Program-made: the position numbers and the translations under genes
In this document: piece after piece, positions 44,087 through 52,919 of the stretch
How the letters are laid out: every line of letters begins with the position of its first letter
How positions within the stretch are numbered: position 1 is the first letter of the stretch
The notes under the pieces: model-generated
What the model was told of the DNA's origin: nothing
The model's input: the letters and a program-made list of their open reading frames with translations, nothing else
The model's database searches: none
Source of the DNA: Alphaproteobacteria bacterium
GTDB lineage: Bacteria; Planctomycetota; Phycisphaerae; UBA1845
Reading direction: 5' to 3'
NCBI GenBank assembly: GCA_028285105.1
Contig: JANQQE010000011.1
Coordinates: 819,856-883,855 of the forward strand
Length of the DNA: 64,000 nt

Positions 44087-44160
44087 TGCCGGGTAGCCCA
44101 ATTGGCAGAGGCACTCGATTTAAGCTCGAGCAGTTGAGGGTTCGACTCCCTCCCCGGCGA
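44087..44160 (+). tRNA. Class-I-shaped tRNA with leucine anticodon TAA
   Basis: 74 nt. Acceptor TGCCGGG/CCCGGCG, A73, anticodon stem CTCGA/TCGAG with loop TTTAAGC (anticodon TAA), 5-nt variable loop CAGTT, T arm GAGGG TTCGACT CCCTC. The same anticodon is on a normal long-arm tRNA-Leu at 57699-57782, so decoding is duplicated. Confidence 0.8.
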
Positions 44161-44180
44161 ACAAGACATGAGTGAGTGGC

Positions 44181-44254
44181 GGCTGAGTAGCCCAATCGGC
44201 AGAGGCGCTCGATTCAAAATCGAGTCGTTGGGGGTTCGACTCCCCCCTCAGCCA
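44181..44254 (+). tRNA. Class-I-shaped tRNA with leucine anticodon CAA
   Basis: 74 nt. Acceptor GGCTGAG/CTCAGCC, A73, anticodon stem CTCGA/TCGAG with loop TTCAAAA (anticodon CAA, reads TTG), 5-nt variable loop TCGTT, T arm GGGGG TTCGACT CCCCC. It shares the same D-arm sequence as its neighbours. Confidence 0.8.
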
Positions 44255-44279
44255 TTGCAAATGAATGGAGATCGTTGCC

Positions 44280-44354
44280 GCGGTGGTAGCCCAATTGGCA
44301 GGAGGCACGAGAATGAGGTTCTCGACAGTGTGGGTTCGAATCCCTCCCACCGCA
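44280..44354 (+). tRNA. Class-I-shaped tRNA with leucine anticodon GAG
   Basis: 75 nt. Acceptor GCGGTGG/CCACCGC, A73, anticodon stem CGAGA/TCTCG with loop ATGAGGT (anticodon GAG, reads CTC), 5-nt variable loop, T stem GTGGG/CCCTC with one T-T mismatch. The D loop is one base longer than in the other three. Confidence 0.72.
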
Positions 44355-44374
44355 TTGCAGGATTTATCGAATCC

Positions 44375-44460
44375 GGGAACTGTTCCTCACGGCGGATTGT
44401 AATCCCGTTGTCGAAAAACAGTGAGGTGGCCGACAAGAGGTTCAATTCCTCCAGTTCCCA
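44375..44460 (+). tRNA. Degenerate tRNA-like element with long variable region
   Basis: 86 nt. The 7-bp acceptor GGGAACT/AGTTCCC is perfect, A73 present, T arm GAGG TTCAATT CCTC intact. The core is non-canonical. GTA appears in a GGATTGTAATCC hairpin; a TTGTCG/CGACAA stem and a CCTCAC/GTGAGG complementarity also form. It could be a decayed or rearranged tRNA-Tyr-like gene. Isoacceptor identity is not assigned. Confidence 0.35.
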
Positions 44461-44498
44461 ATGCGGGGCAGTCGTACTCTAGATGTCATTTGTGCAAA

Positions 44499-44783
44499 TC
44501 AAGTTTGAACGATTTCATAAAGCCCCTGCCCAACGTACCTTAGACGTTCCAGCCGCACCAACTCATCCCACACGGCTTTCGGGAACTGACGCGGCGGAAC
44601 AATGGAAACAATGCCCGAACTCTTACCGCCAGACATCGCACTGCGCCCAAGCGTAGACTCCGCATCAAGTCGAGAAAGCTTCAACCGCTTACGAAAAGCC
44701 TTCATCGCCCGTCGCAATTCCTCAGCAGGTATCGCATCAGCCGGCGTCCCTCCATCATCCAATTGCGGTGATTCAGATGTCAC
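44499..44783 (-). CDS. Small conserved-looking hypothetical protein
   Basis: A 94-residue protein. A polar start (TSESPQLDDGGTPADAIP) precedes a helical basic segment (EELRRAMKAFRKRLKLSRLD) and a folded end (SGIVSIVPPRQFPKAVWDEL...RYVGQGLYEIV). The GTG start at 44783 has AAGGAG 7-8 nt upstream, much better than any upstream ATG in frame. Not recognised; the helix plus Trp-containing end suggests a small nucleic-acid-binding fold, which is a guess. Confidence 0.6.
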   Translation of the reverse strand: MTSESPQLDDGGTPADAIPAEELRRAMKAFRKRLKLSRLDAESTLGRSAMSGGKSSGIVSIVPPRQFPKAVWDELVRLERLRYVGQGLYEIVQT

Positions 44784-44961
44784 TGCATGACTCCTTTTGA
44801 TTTGCGTCACGATACCAGACTTCAACAGACCGATCCTACCAGATCGCCGGATTTGTAGTTGCAAAAAATTCTCTGGAACCCCACACTCGCCCGGTGGCTT
44901 CAAGTGCCTCCGACGGGATACAGTCGGATAGAATTCGAACGAGGTGCCGCCAGGAACCTTC

Positions 44962-45741
44962 ATGGAACGCTCTCAAGAAATCTTCAATGCCATCAAGAAC
45001 GGAGACTTGGCCACTTTGCAGGACGCCTTGGGTGACACCCATCCAGATGAGCCCAGAGACTCGGATGGCTCGACGCCGTTGCTTGAGGCGTGTCGTTTCA
45101 AGAGCGAAAAAGTAGTTCGCTTCCTGCTCTCAAATGGGGCAGACCCCAATCTTGTTGTGGACGGATGCACACCACTCGCGGAGGCCGTTATGCTTTCCGA
45201 AAACTTCTTGATCGTAAAGGAGTTGCTTGCTCACGGCGCCAACGCCAATCTTAACGAAGCCGAATTCGGAACCACGCTGATCACGGCCGCCGCCAATGGA
45301 TTCACCCAAATTCTCCATGAACTCCTCCAGGGCGGCGCAGACACAAGCATCAAGAACAGCGAAGGAGAATGCGCGTTGAGCTTTGCCGCGTGCTACGGAC
45401 ACCTTGACTGCGTCAAAGCGCTATTGACCGCTGGCGCAGACCCGAACAGCCGCGATCTCGACGAAGGCACGCCCCTGCTCTACGCGGTCATGCAACAAGA
45501 CCAGCACGTTGAACTTGTGAACGAATTGCTTTCAGCTGGCGCCGACGTGAATGCACGCGACAAAAGCGGAATGACACCCTTGGGCGTTGCTGCTGACTAT
45601 GCCCATGATGACATCGCGATCCTACTGCTAAGGAATGGTGCAAGACCCAAATGCTGCCGGCCTGACGGTCGTGATTTGAAACAGGTTGCCGCCGAGAAGG
45701 GGCTTACGCAATTGGTATCTTACCTGTCTGACAAAGGCTAG
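44962..45741 (+). CDS. Ankyrin-repeat protein
   Basis: A 259-residue cytoplasmic protein of about seven ankyrin repeats: DGSTPLLEACRFKSEKVVRF, LIVKELLAHGANANLNEAEF, GHLDCVKALLTAGADPNSRD, VELVNELLSAGADVNARDKS. No signal peptide. ATG 44962 has AGGAA 7 nt upstream. Ankyrin repeats mediate protein contacts; the partner is unknown. It is divergent from the 44499 gene. Confidence 0.85.
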   Translation: MERSQEIFNAIKNGDLATLQDALGDTHPDEPRDSDGSTPLLEACRFKSEKVVRFLLSNGADPNLVVDGCTPLAEAVMLSENFLIVKELLAHGANANLNEAEFGTTLITAAANGFTQILHELLQGGADTSIKNSEGECALSFAACYGHLDCVKALLTAGADPNSRDLDEGTPLLYAVMQQDQHVELVNELLSAGADVNARDKSGMTPLGVAADYAHDDIAILLLRNGARPKCCRPDGRDLKQVAAEKGLTQLVSYLSDKG

Positions 45742-45854
45742 GTCCGCGCGAATCGCTCTATTGACTATGATCTTGTGCCGGGTCGTTGATGAATTGAGCG
45801 AACGTCTTCTACGTGGGTAACTCAGAATCTCGAATGATTCTCCGTCCCGCTGCC

Positions 45855-46919
45855 TCAAATATTAAACTTGATATTCAAAATATCCCCATCCTGCACTTGG
45901 TATGTCTTGCCTTCCTGGCGCACCTTGCCTGCCGCCTTGGCTCCTTTCAGGTCGCCGCACTCCATCAAGTCGTCGTAAGACACGGTTTCCGCTCGGATGA
46001 AACCTCTTGCCAGGTCGGAGTGGATCTTGCCAGCCGCATCGACCGCGAGCGTTCCTTTGGGAATGGTCCATGCCCGCACTTCGTCGGGGCCCATCGTTAG
46101 GAAGGACATCAGGTTCATTGCGTCGTAGCAGCTTTGGATCAAGCGATCGCGGGCTGGGACTTCAACGCCGATGTCGGCTAGGAATGTGGCTTTGTCTTCG
46201 TCGTCGAGTTCGTTGATTTGCGCTTCGATGTCGGCGCACAGGGGAATCGCGCTGTGAAAGTGTTCGGGGATATCCTTGATCGGTTCTGCCGCACGATCGT
46301 CGTCTACGTTGAAAACCGCGATCGCCGGCTTCTCGGTGACGAATGCGAAGCTTGCGATCGCCCGGGCGTCCTCCTCGCTTTGAACGACAGTGGACAGTGG
46401 CTTGCTGGCTTCGAGCGCTTCGGCGCATCGCTGCAAGACAGCCAGTTCCTTCTTGTCCTGCTCCTGGGTCTTGGTCGGTTTGTTTTTCGATTTTTCGAGT
46501 TTCTCGATCCGTTTGGTGACGGCATCCAAGTCAGCGAACATCAACTCCTCGTGCATGTCGGCCAGGTCGCCCAACGCGTCGATCCGGTTGCGGTATTCTG
46601 GGACTGAAGGGTTCTTGAAGTCCCGAACCACGATGACCAGCACATCGCTCTTTCTGACACTGGGCATGTACTTGGCAAATTCTGCCCGTCCGTGGGCATC
46701 GGTCATCGAAACGCCGGGCACATCGACGAATTCAACATTGGCAAACGTGGTTTTCTTGGGATTGCACATCTCGACAAGCTGGTTAATTCGGGGGTCTGGG
46801 ACGCCCACCGTGGCCATCTGCTCCTGCGGCATTTGGGCGGGATCCGGCTTTATATTGGTGACGGCATAAAAAAGCGTCGATTTACCTGACTGAGGGAATC
46901 CAATGATGGTGGCTTTCAT
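45855..46919 (-). CDS. ychF: Ribosome-binding ATPase/GTPase YchF (OLA1 family)
   Basis: TRAFAC P-loop NTPase of 354 residues associated with ribosomes and oxidative-stress response. Features: MKATIIGFPQSGKSTLFYAV as P-loop (GxxxxGKST form), VEFVDVPGVS as switch II/G3, a coiled-coil insertion (DLDAVTKRIEKLEKSKNK), FNVDDD in the G4 position (NVxE usually), and the C-terminal TGS region WTIPKGTLAVDAAGKIHSDL, ending FIRAETVSYDDLME...GDILNIKFNI. It is slightly divergent in the P-loop (PQSGKS instead of PNVGKS). ATG 46919 matches the family start exactly. Confidence 0.88.
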   Translation of the reverse strand: MKATIIGFPQSGKSTLFYAVTNIKPDPAQMPQEQMATVGVPDPRINQLVEMCNPKKTTFANVEFVDVPGVSMTDAHGRAEFAKYMPSVRKSDVLVIVVRDFKNPSVPEYRNRIDALGDLADMHEELMFADLDAVTKRIEKLEKSKNKPTKTQEQDKKELAVLQRCAEALEASKPLSTVVQSEEDARAIASFAFVTEKPAIAVFNVDDDRAAEPIKDIPEHFHSAIPLCADIEAQINELDDEDKATFLADIGVEVPARDRLIQSCYDAMNLMSFLTMGPDEVRAWTIPKGTLAVDAAGKIHSDLARGFIRAETVSYDDLMECGDLKGAKAAGKVRQEGKTYQVQDGDILNIKFNI

Positions 46920-47161
46920 TAAGGGTGGCTCTCTTTTGAGGTGATTCAGAATCGAAACGGACAATCGCGCCAGTCTGCCCCGATTCGCGATTTTGCTGAT
47001 CGGTGTCGCCCGATAAAATAACACAGGGTCCGGTAGATTGTCGCTTACAATGCGGTTGTCCAGGTCCAGATAACGGGCTAATATTAATCGGATGGAGCGT
47101 TTTGCTCCAGACGGGCATTTGCTTTAGACAGCCTTTGCCCCAGATGGATGGAACCCGAAGA

Positions 47162-48529
47162 ATGAACGACTGGTACGAAGCAGAATCGCGTGTGGAAAAG
47201 GCCCACCAGTTGGCCGAGTCGCGCCAATGGCCCGAAGCCCTTTCCGAAATCGACGCTGCCCTCGAAATCAATCCTGAACACAGCACGTGGCAGGCGCATC
47301 GCGGTTACATCCTCGACCAGATGGAGCGCTTCGACGAAGCCATCGAGGCATACCGCATTTCGGCGAAGCTCGACCCGGGCGATGTCGATGTCTTGATGGC
47401 CCTCGGTGTCGATCTTGCGCGCATCCTCCGCTGCGAAGAAGCCAACGAAGTGTTGGAACAAGCCGAACGCCTTGATCCCGAAATCGAAGCCAGTTACTGC
47501 TATCGCATTTTGACGTACACCGAACTCGGCGATCATGAGAAAGCCGAGGAAATGTTCTACCTCGCCCAGCAAATCAAAGACGATTGCCCGGTGTGCTTTT
47601 ACCACATCGGTGGATCGCTCGCCGCCCGCGGTCAGTTTGACCGGGCGATTTATTGCTGGAACCGCACGCTCGATATTGACCCGACCTATCGTGGAGCCAA
47701 GCAATCGATCGCATTGGCTTATCGCGAATTGGGCAAGCTCGACCGTGCCCGCGAATATTTCCTGGCCGAAATCCGCGAAGATCCCGGCAATGTCGATTTG
47801 CTCTTTGACGTCGCCGAGTTGGAGATTGAAGCGAAAAACCCGACGCGGTCGGCATCGAAGTTACAGCAGATCGTCGAGTTGGAACCCGACTACGCCCAGG
47901 CGCATTTCTCGCTGGGCGAAGTGCTGCTCGATTTGGACAAACCTGCCGAAGCATTGGAAGCGTTGCGCACGGCGCACGAACTCGATCCCGACATGCCGCG
48001 AATCGATTTGCGAACGGGTCAGGCGTTGTTCGGTCTGGCCAAGTACGCCGATGCAGCCCGTCACCTGGCGGCTGCCCACCGTGAAGAACCGCAAAATGAA
48101 TCGGCACTGCTGGCCTGGGGCGGGTGCTTACTTCGACTGGAATCGGTCGATGAAGCCGCCCACAAATTCAGAAAGGTGCTTGATGTTGACAGTGCCTGTT
48201 CTCAGGGGCATCACAACCTTGCCGTATGCCGGTTTCTGCAAGGGCGATATGACGACGGCTTGACCCATTTGAACAAGGCCATCGAACTGAACCCGAGCGA
48301 CCTAACCGCGATGCACAAAGCCGTTCTGGTCCTGATGCACACCCGTCGCTGGGCCGAAGCTCGAACCATGATTGACCGGGCGATCGAGGTCGATCCCAAA
48401 GACACCGCCCTTCAGGAATTGCGGAATCGCATGTGGAAGTTGCGTCTATGGGCCGCCTGCAAGCGGGTCCACGCCCAAATCAAGCGCATCTTCAACCGAC
48501 GCCAGCCCACTCAGAAGAAATCGGCCTAG
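47162..48529 (+). CDS. TPR protein
   Basis: A 455-residue cytoplasmic protein made almost wholly of TPR units: LAESRQWPEALSEIDAALEI, AYRISAKLDPGDVDVLMALG, RAIYCWNRTLDIDPTYRGAK, AHFSLGEVLLDLDKPAEALE, ending in a basic helix (RVHAQIKRIFNRRQPTQKK). No signal peptide or membrane helix. ATG 47162 is chosen at the family-like MNDWYEAESRVEKA. Protein-protein scaffold; partner unknown. It is divergent from ychF. Confidence 0.82.
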   Translation: MNDWYEAESRVEKAHQLAESRQWPEALSEIDAALEINPEHSTWQAHRGYILDQMERFDEAIEAYRISAKLDPGDVDVLMALGVDLARILRCEEANEVLEQAERLDPEIEASYCYRILTYTELGDHEKAEEMFYLAQQIKDDCPVCFYHIGGSLAARGQFDRAIYCWNRTLDIDPTYRGAKQSIALAYRELGKLDRAREYFLAEIREDPGNVDLLFDVAELEIEAKNPTRSASKLQQIVELEPDYAQAHFSLGEVLLDLDKPAEALEALRTAHELDPDMPRIDLRTGQALFGLAKYADAARHLAAAHREEPQNESALLAWGGCLLRLESVDEAAHKFRKVLDVDSACSQGHHNLAVCRFLQGRYDDGLTHLNKAIELNPSDLTAMHKAVLVLMHTRRWAEARTMIDRAIEVDPKDTALQELRNRMWKLRLWAACKRVHAQIKRIFNRRQPTQKKSA

Positions 48530-48822
48530 ATTTTGAACCCCTCCGTTGCGGGTCAACATACTGCATCCACGCGCCACTTTCCGGTCCGGTTCTTAAATTC
48601 ACAGCCCATTGCACCGATTTCGCCAACAATCGGCGATGGAACCTGCGAAAGATTGCAACCTGGACAGAACAATCGCAATATAATGGGCAGAGAGCAGCCG
48701 GATTTGCGTCCGATAAAGCTGCCGAGAAGTCAGATTGGGCTGAGGGAGGCCCGGACGATAAAACAAGGATGCGGGTCGCGTTTGCCCCGGATTCGTTTGA
48801 ACAAGTTAGTGTGCGGTAAATT

Positions 48823-49869
48823 ATGATGAATGCAAAAAAATCAATCCAACTGATGCTGGCTGTCCTGTTTCTGGTGCCTGTCACCGCCCGTGCGGAAGAC
48901 CCCAAGGAAGCAGAACAGGAATTCCGTGGCCTCTGGAACGTTGACTCCATGATGGAGCAAGCCGTCGAGAACATTTCTCGGCGCTACAACCTCAACGACA
49001 AGCAGAAGGAAACCACGAAAGCAATGCTCGTCAAAGAGGTGTCCAAGTTTCTCGATGAGCATGACAACATCTGGCCGCTCGTCCGCGATCTCGGTCGTTA
49101 CCAGATCAAAGGCAAAGCGCCCGAAGGCGAGATCGCTCGTCGGATCGGTCAAAACGCCCTGCCGCTAATGCAGGACATCCGCGAAACCATCCTCCGTTGC
49201 AACGAAGATTGGGACAGCATCCTGAACGAAGAACAACGCGCCCTGCATGAATGGGACCTGAAGGACATGGAGATGACGTTCGCCAAGATGGACGACAACT
49301 TCACCGCGATGAGCCAGGGCAAGCCGCGCAACCCCGGCATCTTCCCCGGTCCAAACGAGCACACAGATAAAGCGCCGCGCGTTAACAAAAAGCCAAGTCC
49401 GGATTTCGATCCGCCGCTTCTAAAAGTTGCACGAGAATTCCGACCGCAGGAAGACAAGTGGGAAGCTTATGTCCGGGCCTTTATCAAGAAGTACCAACTA
49501 ACCGAAGGCCAAAGCGAATCGGCATTCTCAATCTTGCGTGAATGCAAAACCCGCGCTTCGGCATACCGTTTGTCGAAAGAGCGCGACTTTGCAGAAGCCA
49601 AAAAGCGATTGAAGGACGTCAGTTCGTCGAAGCAGCCGGCAAAAGTCAAGGCGACCAAGGAAAAGGTTTGGAAGACCGTGCTTCAGAAACTGCGCAAACC
49701 AATCGACGATCTGGAACAGGAATTGAAGGACCGCCTTGCAAAGATTCCGTCATCGACGCAGAAGAAACGCGCCGGTGACGTTCCGGATTCGAGTCCACCG
49801 AAGCCCGCAAAAACGGCAAGCAAGACATCGCCCGCCGAAAGCGAAAAATCGACGGATGTTGACGGCTAG
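48823..49869 (+). CDS. Secreted charged helical hypothetical protein
   Basis: A 348-residue exported protein: signal peptide (KKSIQLMLAVLFLVPVTARA, cut near RAED) then long charged helices (YNLNDKQKETTKAMLVKEVS; YQLTEGQSESAFSILRECKT). Their LTxxQ-type pattern resembles the LTXXQ/Spy-like periplasmic chaperones, but only loosely. A Pro/Lys tail ends it. A strong hairpin terminator follows at 49958. Not otherwise recognised. Confidence 0.68.
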   Translation: MMNAKKSIQLMLAVLFLVPVTARAEDPKEAEQEFRGLWNVDSMMEQAVENISRRYNLNDKQKETTKAMLVKEVSKFLDEHDNIWPLVRDLGRYQIKGKAPEGEIARRIGQNALPLMQDIRETILRCNEDWDSILNEEQRALHEWDLKDMEMTFAKMDDNFTAMSQGKPRNPGIFPGPNEHTDKAPRVNKKPSPDFDPPLLKVAREFRPQEDKWEAYVRAFIKKYQLTEGQSESAFSILRECKTRASAYRLSKERDFAEAKKRLKDVSSSKQPAKVKATKEKVWKTVLQKLRKPIDDLEQELKDRLAKIPSSTQKKRAGDVPDSSPPKPAKTASKTSPAESEKSTDVDG

Positions 49870-49957
49870 ACTTTGTGCGAAATAACGATTGCGTTGGGTT
49901 GCGAAGTAACGCATCGTCATTGCCCCGTTACATTCAAGCATCAGGCGACAACGCCAT

Positions 49958-50008
49958 GTCCGATAGCTCCCCCGCTTCTCAAGAGCGGAGGAGCTATCGG
50001 ACGTTTTG
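49958..50008 (+). terminator. Strong terminator hairpin
   Basis: GTCCGATAGCTCC pairs perfectly with GGAGCTATCGGAC over 13 bp (49958-49970 with 49990-50002), with an inner CCGCT/AGCGG stem, then GTTTTGG. It ends the secreted charged-protein transcript. Confidence 0.8.
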
Positions 50009-50081
50009 GATGGCAACTGCGAAATACTGTTTGCTTCGCGCCGTTGCGGGAACATAGAATCATTCTGGAGGCCATGGCGAT

Positions 50082-50789
50082 TTGGACGCTAATAAGGCGG
50101 TTCTGATCGAACAGAGCCTCCGAAACTTGGGGTACTCGTTTGGGGGTACTGGCCAGACGGTTCGACAAAGAGTTGTCCGGTCGGATTTTGATGCCTGGCG
50201 GATAGATGTACAGACGGACAGATGGATCAACGGAGACGACGTTATGCTTCCGATACGCGACGACCATCCATTGAAACGATTGTTCACCGGCTTGGTGGAG
50301 CACGCCTTCCAGACCGAGTTGGGAATCTGCGATCCTGCTCTTGCCGACTATGTGTCGGACTTGCTCGTGGATTTCGTCCGCATCGACGAAATGGTCATTG
50401 CCAACGAAGCCACCGGAAAACCCGTCAGCGAAATTGCGGAGATGATCGCCCGTTTTGAAGGAAGCGAATCCATCACCGACACCACACGCGACCCGTACAT
50501 CCATCGCCGCATCGGAGACTACACGCTGTTCTGGACGGGCGTATATCCCGAGGGCGTCCGCCGTTCAACGAAAGCCACTTGGAGCGACCGTGTCAGCGAT
50601 TACGTGACATTCGGCAAGCGCTCATACGCCATCGCCTCGGAATTAACTCCGCCCGATGTTGACCCGCCGTCGCGAATACTGCGGCGATTGAGCGAAGATT
50701 TCGAGACCTGCGCCTGCGGGCTGGGCATCGTTCGCCACAGCCTCGATAACCAGAGGGCCGACGGCGACCCCGGCGACCTGATCTACTGA
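50082..50789 (+). CDS. Hypothetical protein
   Basis: A 235-residue soluble protein, no signal peptide. A TTG start at 50082 is supported by GGAGG (50067-50071) 10 nt upstream. Features: RDDHPLKRLFTGLVEHAFQT near the N-terminal third, LADYVSDLLVDFVRI, then YIHRRIGDYTLFWTGVYPEG and SYAIASELT. These look like a conserved fold, but I do not recognise the family. It precedes tRNA-Gly. Confidence 0.7.
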   Translation: MDANKAVLIEQSLRNLGYSFGGTGQTVRQRVVRSDFDAWRIDVQTDRWINGDDVMLPIRDDHPLKRLFTGLVEHAFQTELGICDPALADYVSDLLVDFVRIDEMVIANEATGKPVSEIAEMIARFEGSESITDTTRDPYIHRRIGDYTLFWTGVYPEGVRRSTKATWSDRVSDYVTFGKRSYAIASELTPPDVDPPSRILRRLSEDFETCACGLGIVRHSLDNQRADGDPGDLIY

Positions 50790-50895
50790 TTTCAAGCCTG
50801 AAGCAAGGCGGAATTTGCGGCTTGGACATGGCAGACAAAGTCGCCGAGGCACCACTTGTCAGCCGCCACAAAACGGGTATAACAATGGGCCCGAC

Positions 50896-50967
50896 GCGGG
50901 TGTAGCTCAGTGGTAGAGCGTCACGTTGCCAACGTGAATGTCGTGAGTTCGAATCTCATCACCCGCT
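50896..50967 (+). tRNA. tRNA-Gly(GCC)
   Basis: 72 nt, class I: acceptor GCGGGTG/CACCCGC, anticodon stem TCACG/CGTGA with loop TTGCCAA (GCC), T arm GTGAG TTCGAAT CTCAT, discriminator T. No encoded CCA. Confidence 0.94.
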
Positions 50968-51173
50968 TTCATTCCTTGCGAGCAAAGATTGATCCGGCAA
51001 GCCAAAAAACCGTGTCATTCGTAAAGTCTTGAAATGATGCCTAATGCGGCTAAGCCCGAAAAGACGTTCTTGACTTAAATGATAAAGAGTGGGCGCCTCA
51101 ACAGAAATCACCCACTCTTGTCCAAGTTTTGGATGTGTACAACAAAAGAGCTCTTCGCTACTCGATTGCAATA

Positions 51174-51701
51174 CTACCGAGGTTCAAGCAAATCCTTGAT
51201 TGATTCCACTATCGCATCCCGCAAGGCGACCGGATCGTCATAAGGCAAAGGCGTCACAACTGAAAGCGAAACCCAGCTCTCCGTCTCGTAGTCTAAATAA
51301 CTCGGATCGATAATTGCAATATCCGAGTGGAGACTTCCCAGTGGCTCGGCATGGAACTGGAGGATGCTGCCAGCTTGAATGCTGTTGACCGCAGAGTCAA
51401 ACTGGGATCGAAAGGCCTCCGGAATAATCCCCTCAACGCCCAAGTAATAGCGCGCGCCACGCGGCCGTTCGGGTTTTAAAATCTCCTCGCTAACGATTTC
51501 GAGAGGCTCTGCTTGAGTGAGCATTGATGACAAAGTGTCAAAGTCTTGAATCATCTGAATGATCTTTGAATCGCTGATTCCAAGTTCTTTCAGAACGGCA
51601 ACCTCATCCTTTAGGTCAACTTTTTTTCCGGCGAGCATCATCCAGATCGTGTTGGCTTTTCCGTTCGCACTCAATATTTCTTGCACTTCTTCGAGTTTCA
51701 T
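51174..51701 (-). CDS. Hypothetical protein
   Basis: A 175-residue soluble protein starting MKLEEVQEILSANGKANTIW; GGAG stands 9 nt before ATG 51701. An in-frame ATG at 51788 would add 29 plausible residues. It has an N-terminal helical region (EVAVLKELGISDSKIIQMIQ) and a later alpha/beta part (ARYYLGVEGIIPEAFRSQFD, HSDIAIIDPSYLDYETESWV). Not recognised. It lies ~160 bp downstream of the ribbon-helix-helix-like gene on the same strand. Confidence 0.6.
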   Translation of the reverse strand: MKLEEVQEILSANGKANTIWMMLAGKKVDLKDEVAVLKELGISDSKIIQMIQDFDTLSSMLTQAEPLEIVSEEILKPERPRGARYYLGVEGIIPEAFRSQFDSAVNSIQAGSILQFHAEPLGSLHSDIAIIDPSYLDYETESWVSLSVVTPLPYDDPVALRDAIVESIKDLLEPR

Positions 51702-51859
51702 TTTGGAATTCTCCGTAAGCGAGTGACTTATCCAATCCTTGATCAATTCACCATTTACGGCTGATTGATCCGCCAACAGACCCTCCATTTTGGGAATCGC
51801 ACGCCCCCATTAAGTGACACTTCTGGATAATGCGAAACACGGGTAGCCGTGGCGTTATT

Positions 51860-52210
51860 CTATACTTGCGTCTTTGCTACCGTCATATTTGGTAGATCCA
51901 CCTCAGTGGCATACGGGATGTCAACTGCAACAAATCGACCTGTGCTCCGATCATACGCCCCTACGTCGTAGCCAGCCCGTACCTGCTGGCATGACCAGAC
52001 GTAAACCCGCCACGCGGAGCGTATGACTTCTGCCTTTGACACTTGGAAGTAACGACTTTTTTGATCAACAGTTTTCCCGGAAACAGAATCAAAGGTCACC
52101 TGGATCTTCTTTTCCACGTCGCCTGGGACGTGGGGATCCGGGCCCTTCGAGTCCGTTGCGCCGTTCTTTGCGCCCCTCCGAGCTCGATTGGCTCTATCGT
52201 TCTGTGCCAT
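51860..52210 (-). CDS. Ribbon-helix-helix-like small protein
   Basis: A 116-residue protein. A disordered basic start (AQNDRANRARRGAKNGATDS) precedes KKIQVTFDSVSGKTVDQKSR and FQVSKAEVIRSAWRVYVWSC. That pattern matches the beta-strand, helix, helix layout of ribbon-helix-helix proteins (xVTFD...VSxxEVIRxA). A C-terminal piece RFVAVDIPYATEVDL follows. GGAGG lies 10 nt before the ATG. DNA binding is a plausible inference; no target is known. It may be an operon with the next gene. Confidence 0.6.
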   Translation of the reverse strand: MAQNDRANRARRGAKNGATDSKGPDPHVPGDVEKKIQVTFDSVSGKTVDQKSRYFQVSKAEVIRSAWRVYVWSCQQVRAGYDVGAYDRSTGRFVAVDIPYATEVDLPNMTVAKTQV

Positions 52211-52919
52211 TAGTCAAAAACCTCCGCGAAAAAAGTAAATGATCGTCCCCTCCGACACACAAATGTGTCATATTGCGTATTTAAGTCTACCAATAGCGTC
52301 ATTTGCATGTCAAGTGCTGATTTCTGTTTTTTTGATTAGTGAATCCATGCTTGAAAGTGTCAACAAGCGCAGGTCCCAGGAACCTCAAGAGAGTGGCAAA
52401 ACCCCCGCAAAATCGACCACCCGATTGGGCCTGTACACGTGAAATTTGATGGTATTTGCGGCAGTTTTGAACTATTTGCCGTTGGACAACTCAGTAAAGT
52501 TTATTCCGCATGAAATAGTGTTTATGAGCTACGGATTATTCGCCCATGCGTTTGACTCGTCGAAATGCGACTCAATTTTTGCAGGTCCGGCGGGAATGCG
52601 AACGTTTTGGACCCATCCTTTGGACCGACTCGAGTGGCGGTGACGTTCATCGCGAAACGGTAAACGTCATCACGAATATCGAATGGCTCAACGATTCAAA
52701 CAACATTCGAGCATACTTGTAAGTCGTCATCGACTGCGGAATCGAATGCCCTGAATGTTCCCGATCGTCAAGTAAGCTTGCTTGCCGGGCATTCTGCGGG
52801 AATCAAAGACGTATACGTTGTCCCGAAAAACATCGAGCTTGCCTGTGAAGCCATCGAGGACCAATATTTCGGGAATTCCAAGAAATCGGGGAAGACAAGA
52901 GAACCTCGGGGAAGAAACA
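52211..52919. other. ~700-bp gap without a convincing gene
   Basis: Several short plus-strand frames exist (for example 52239-52442 and 52446-52643) but lack ribosome sites and family-like sequence. GGGGAAG at 52909-52915 is the ribosome site of the next gene. Confidence 0.4.
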
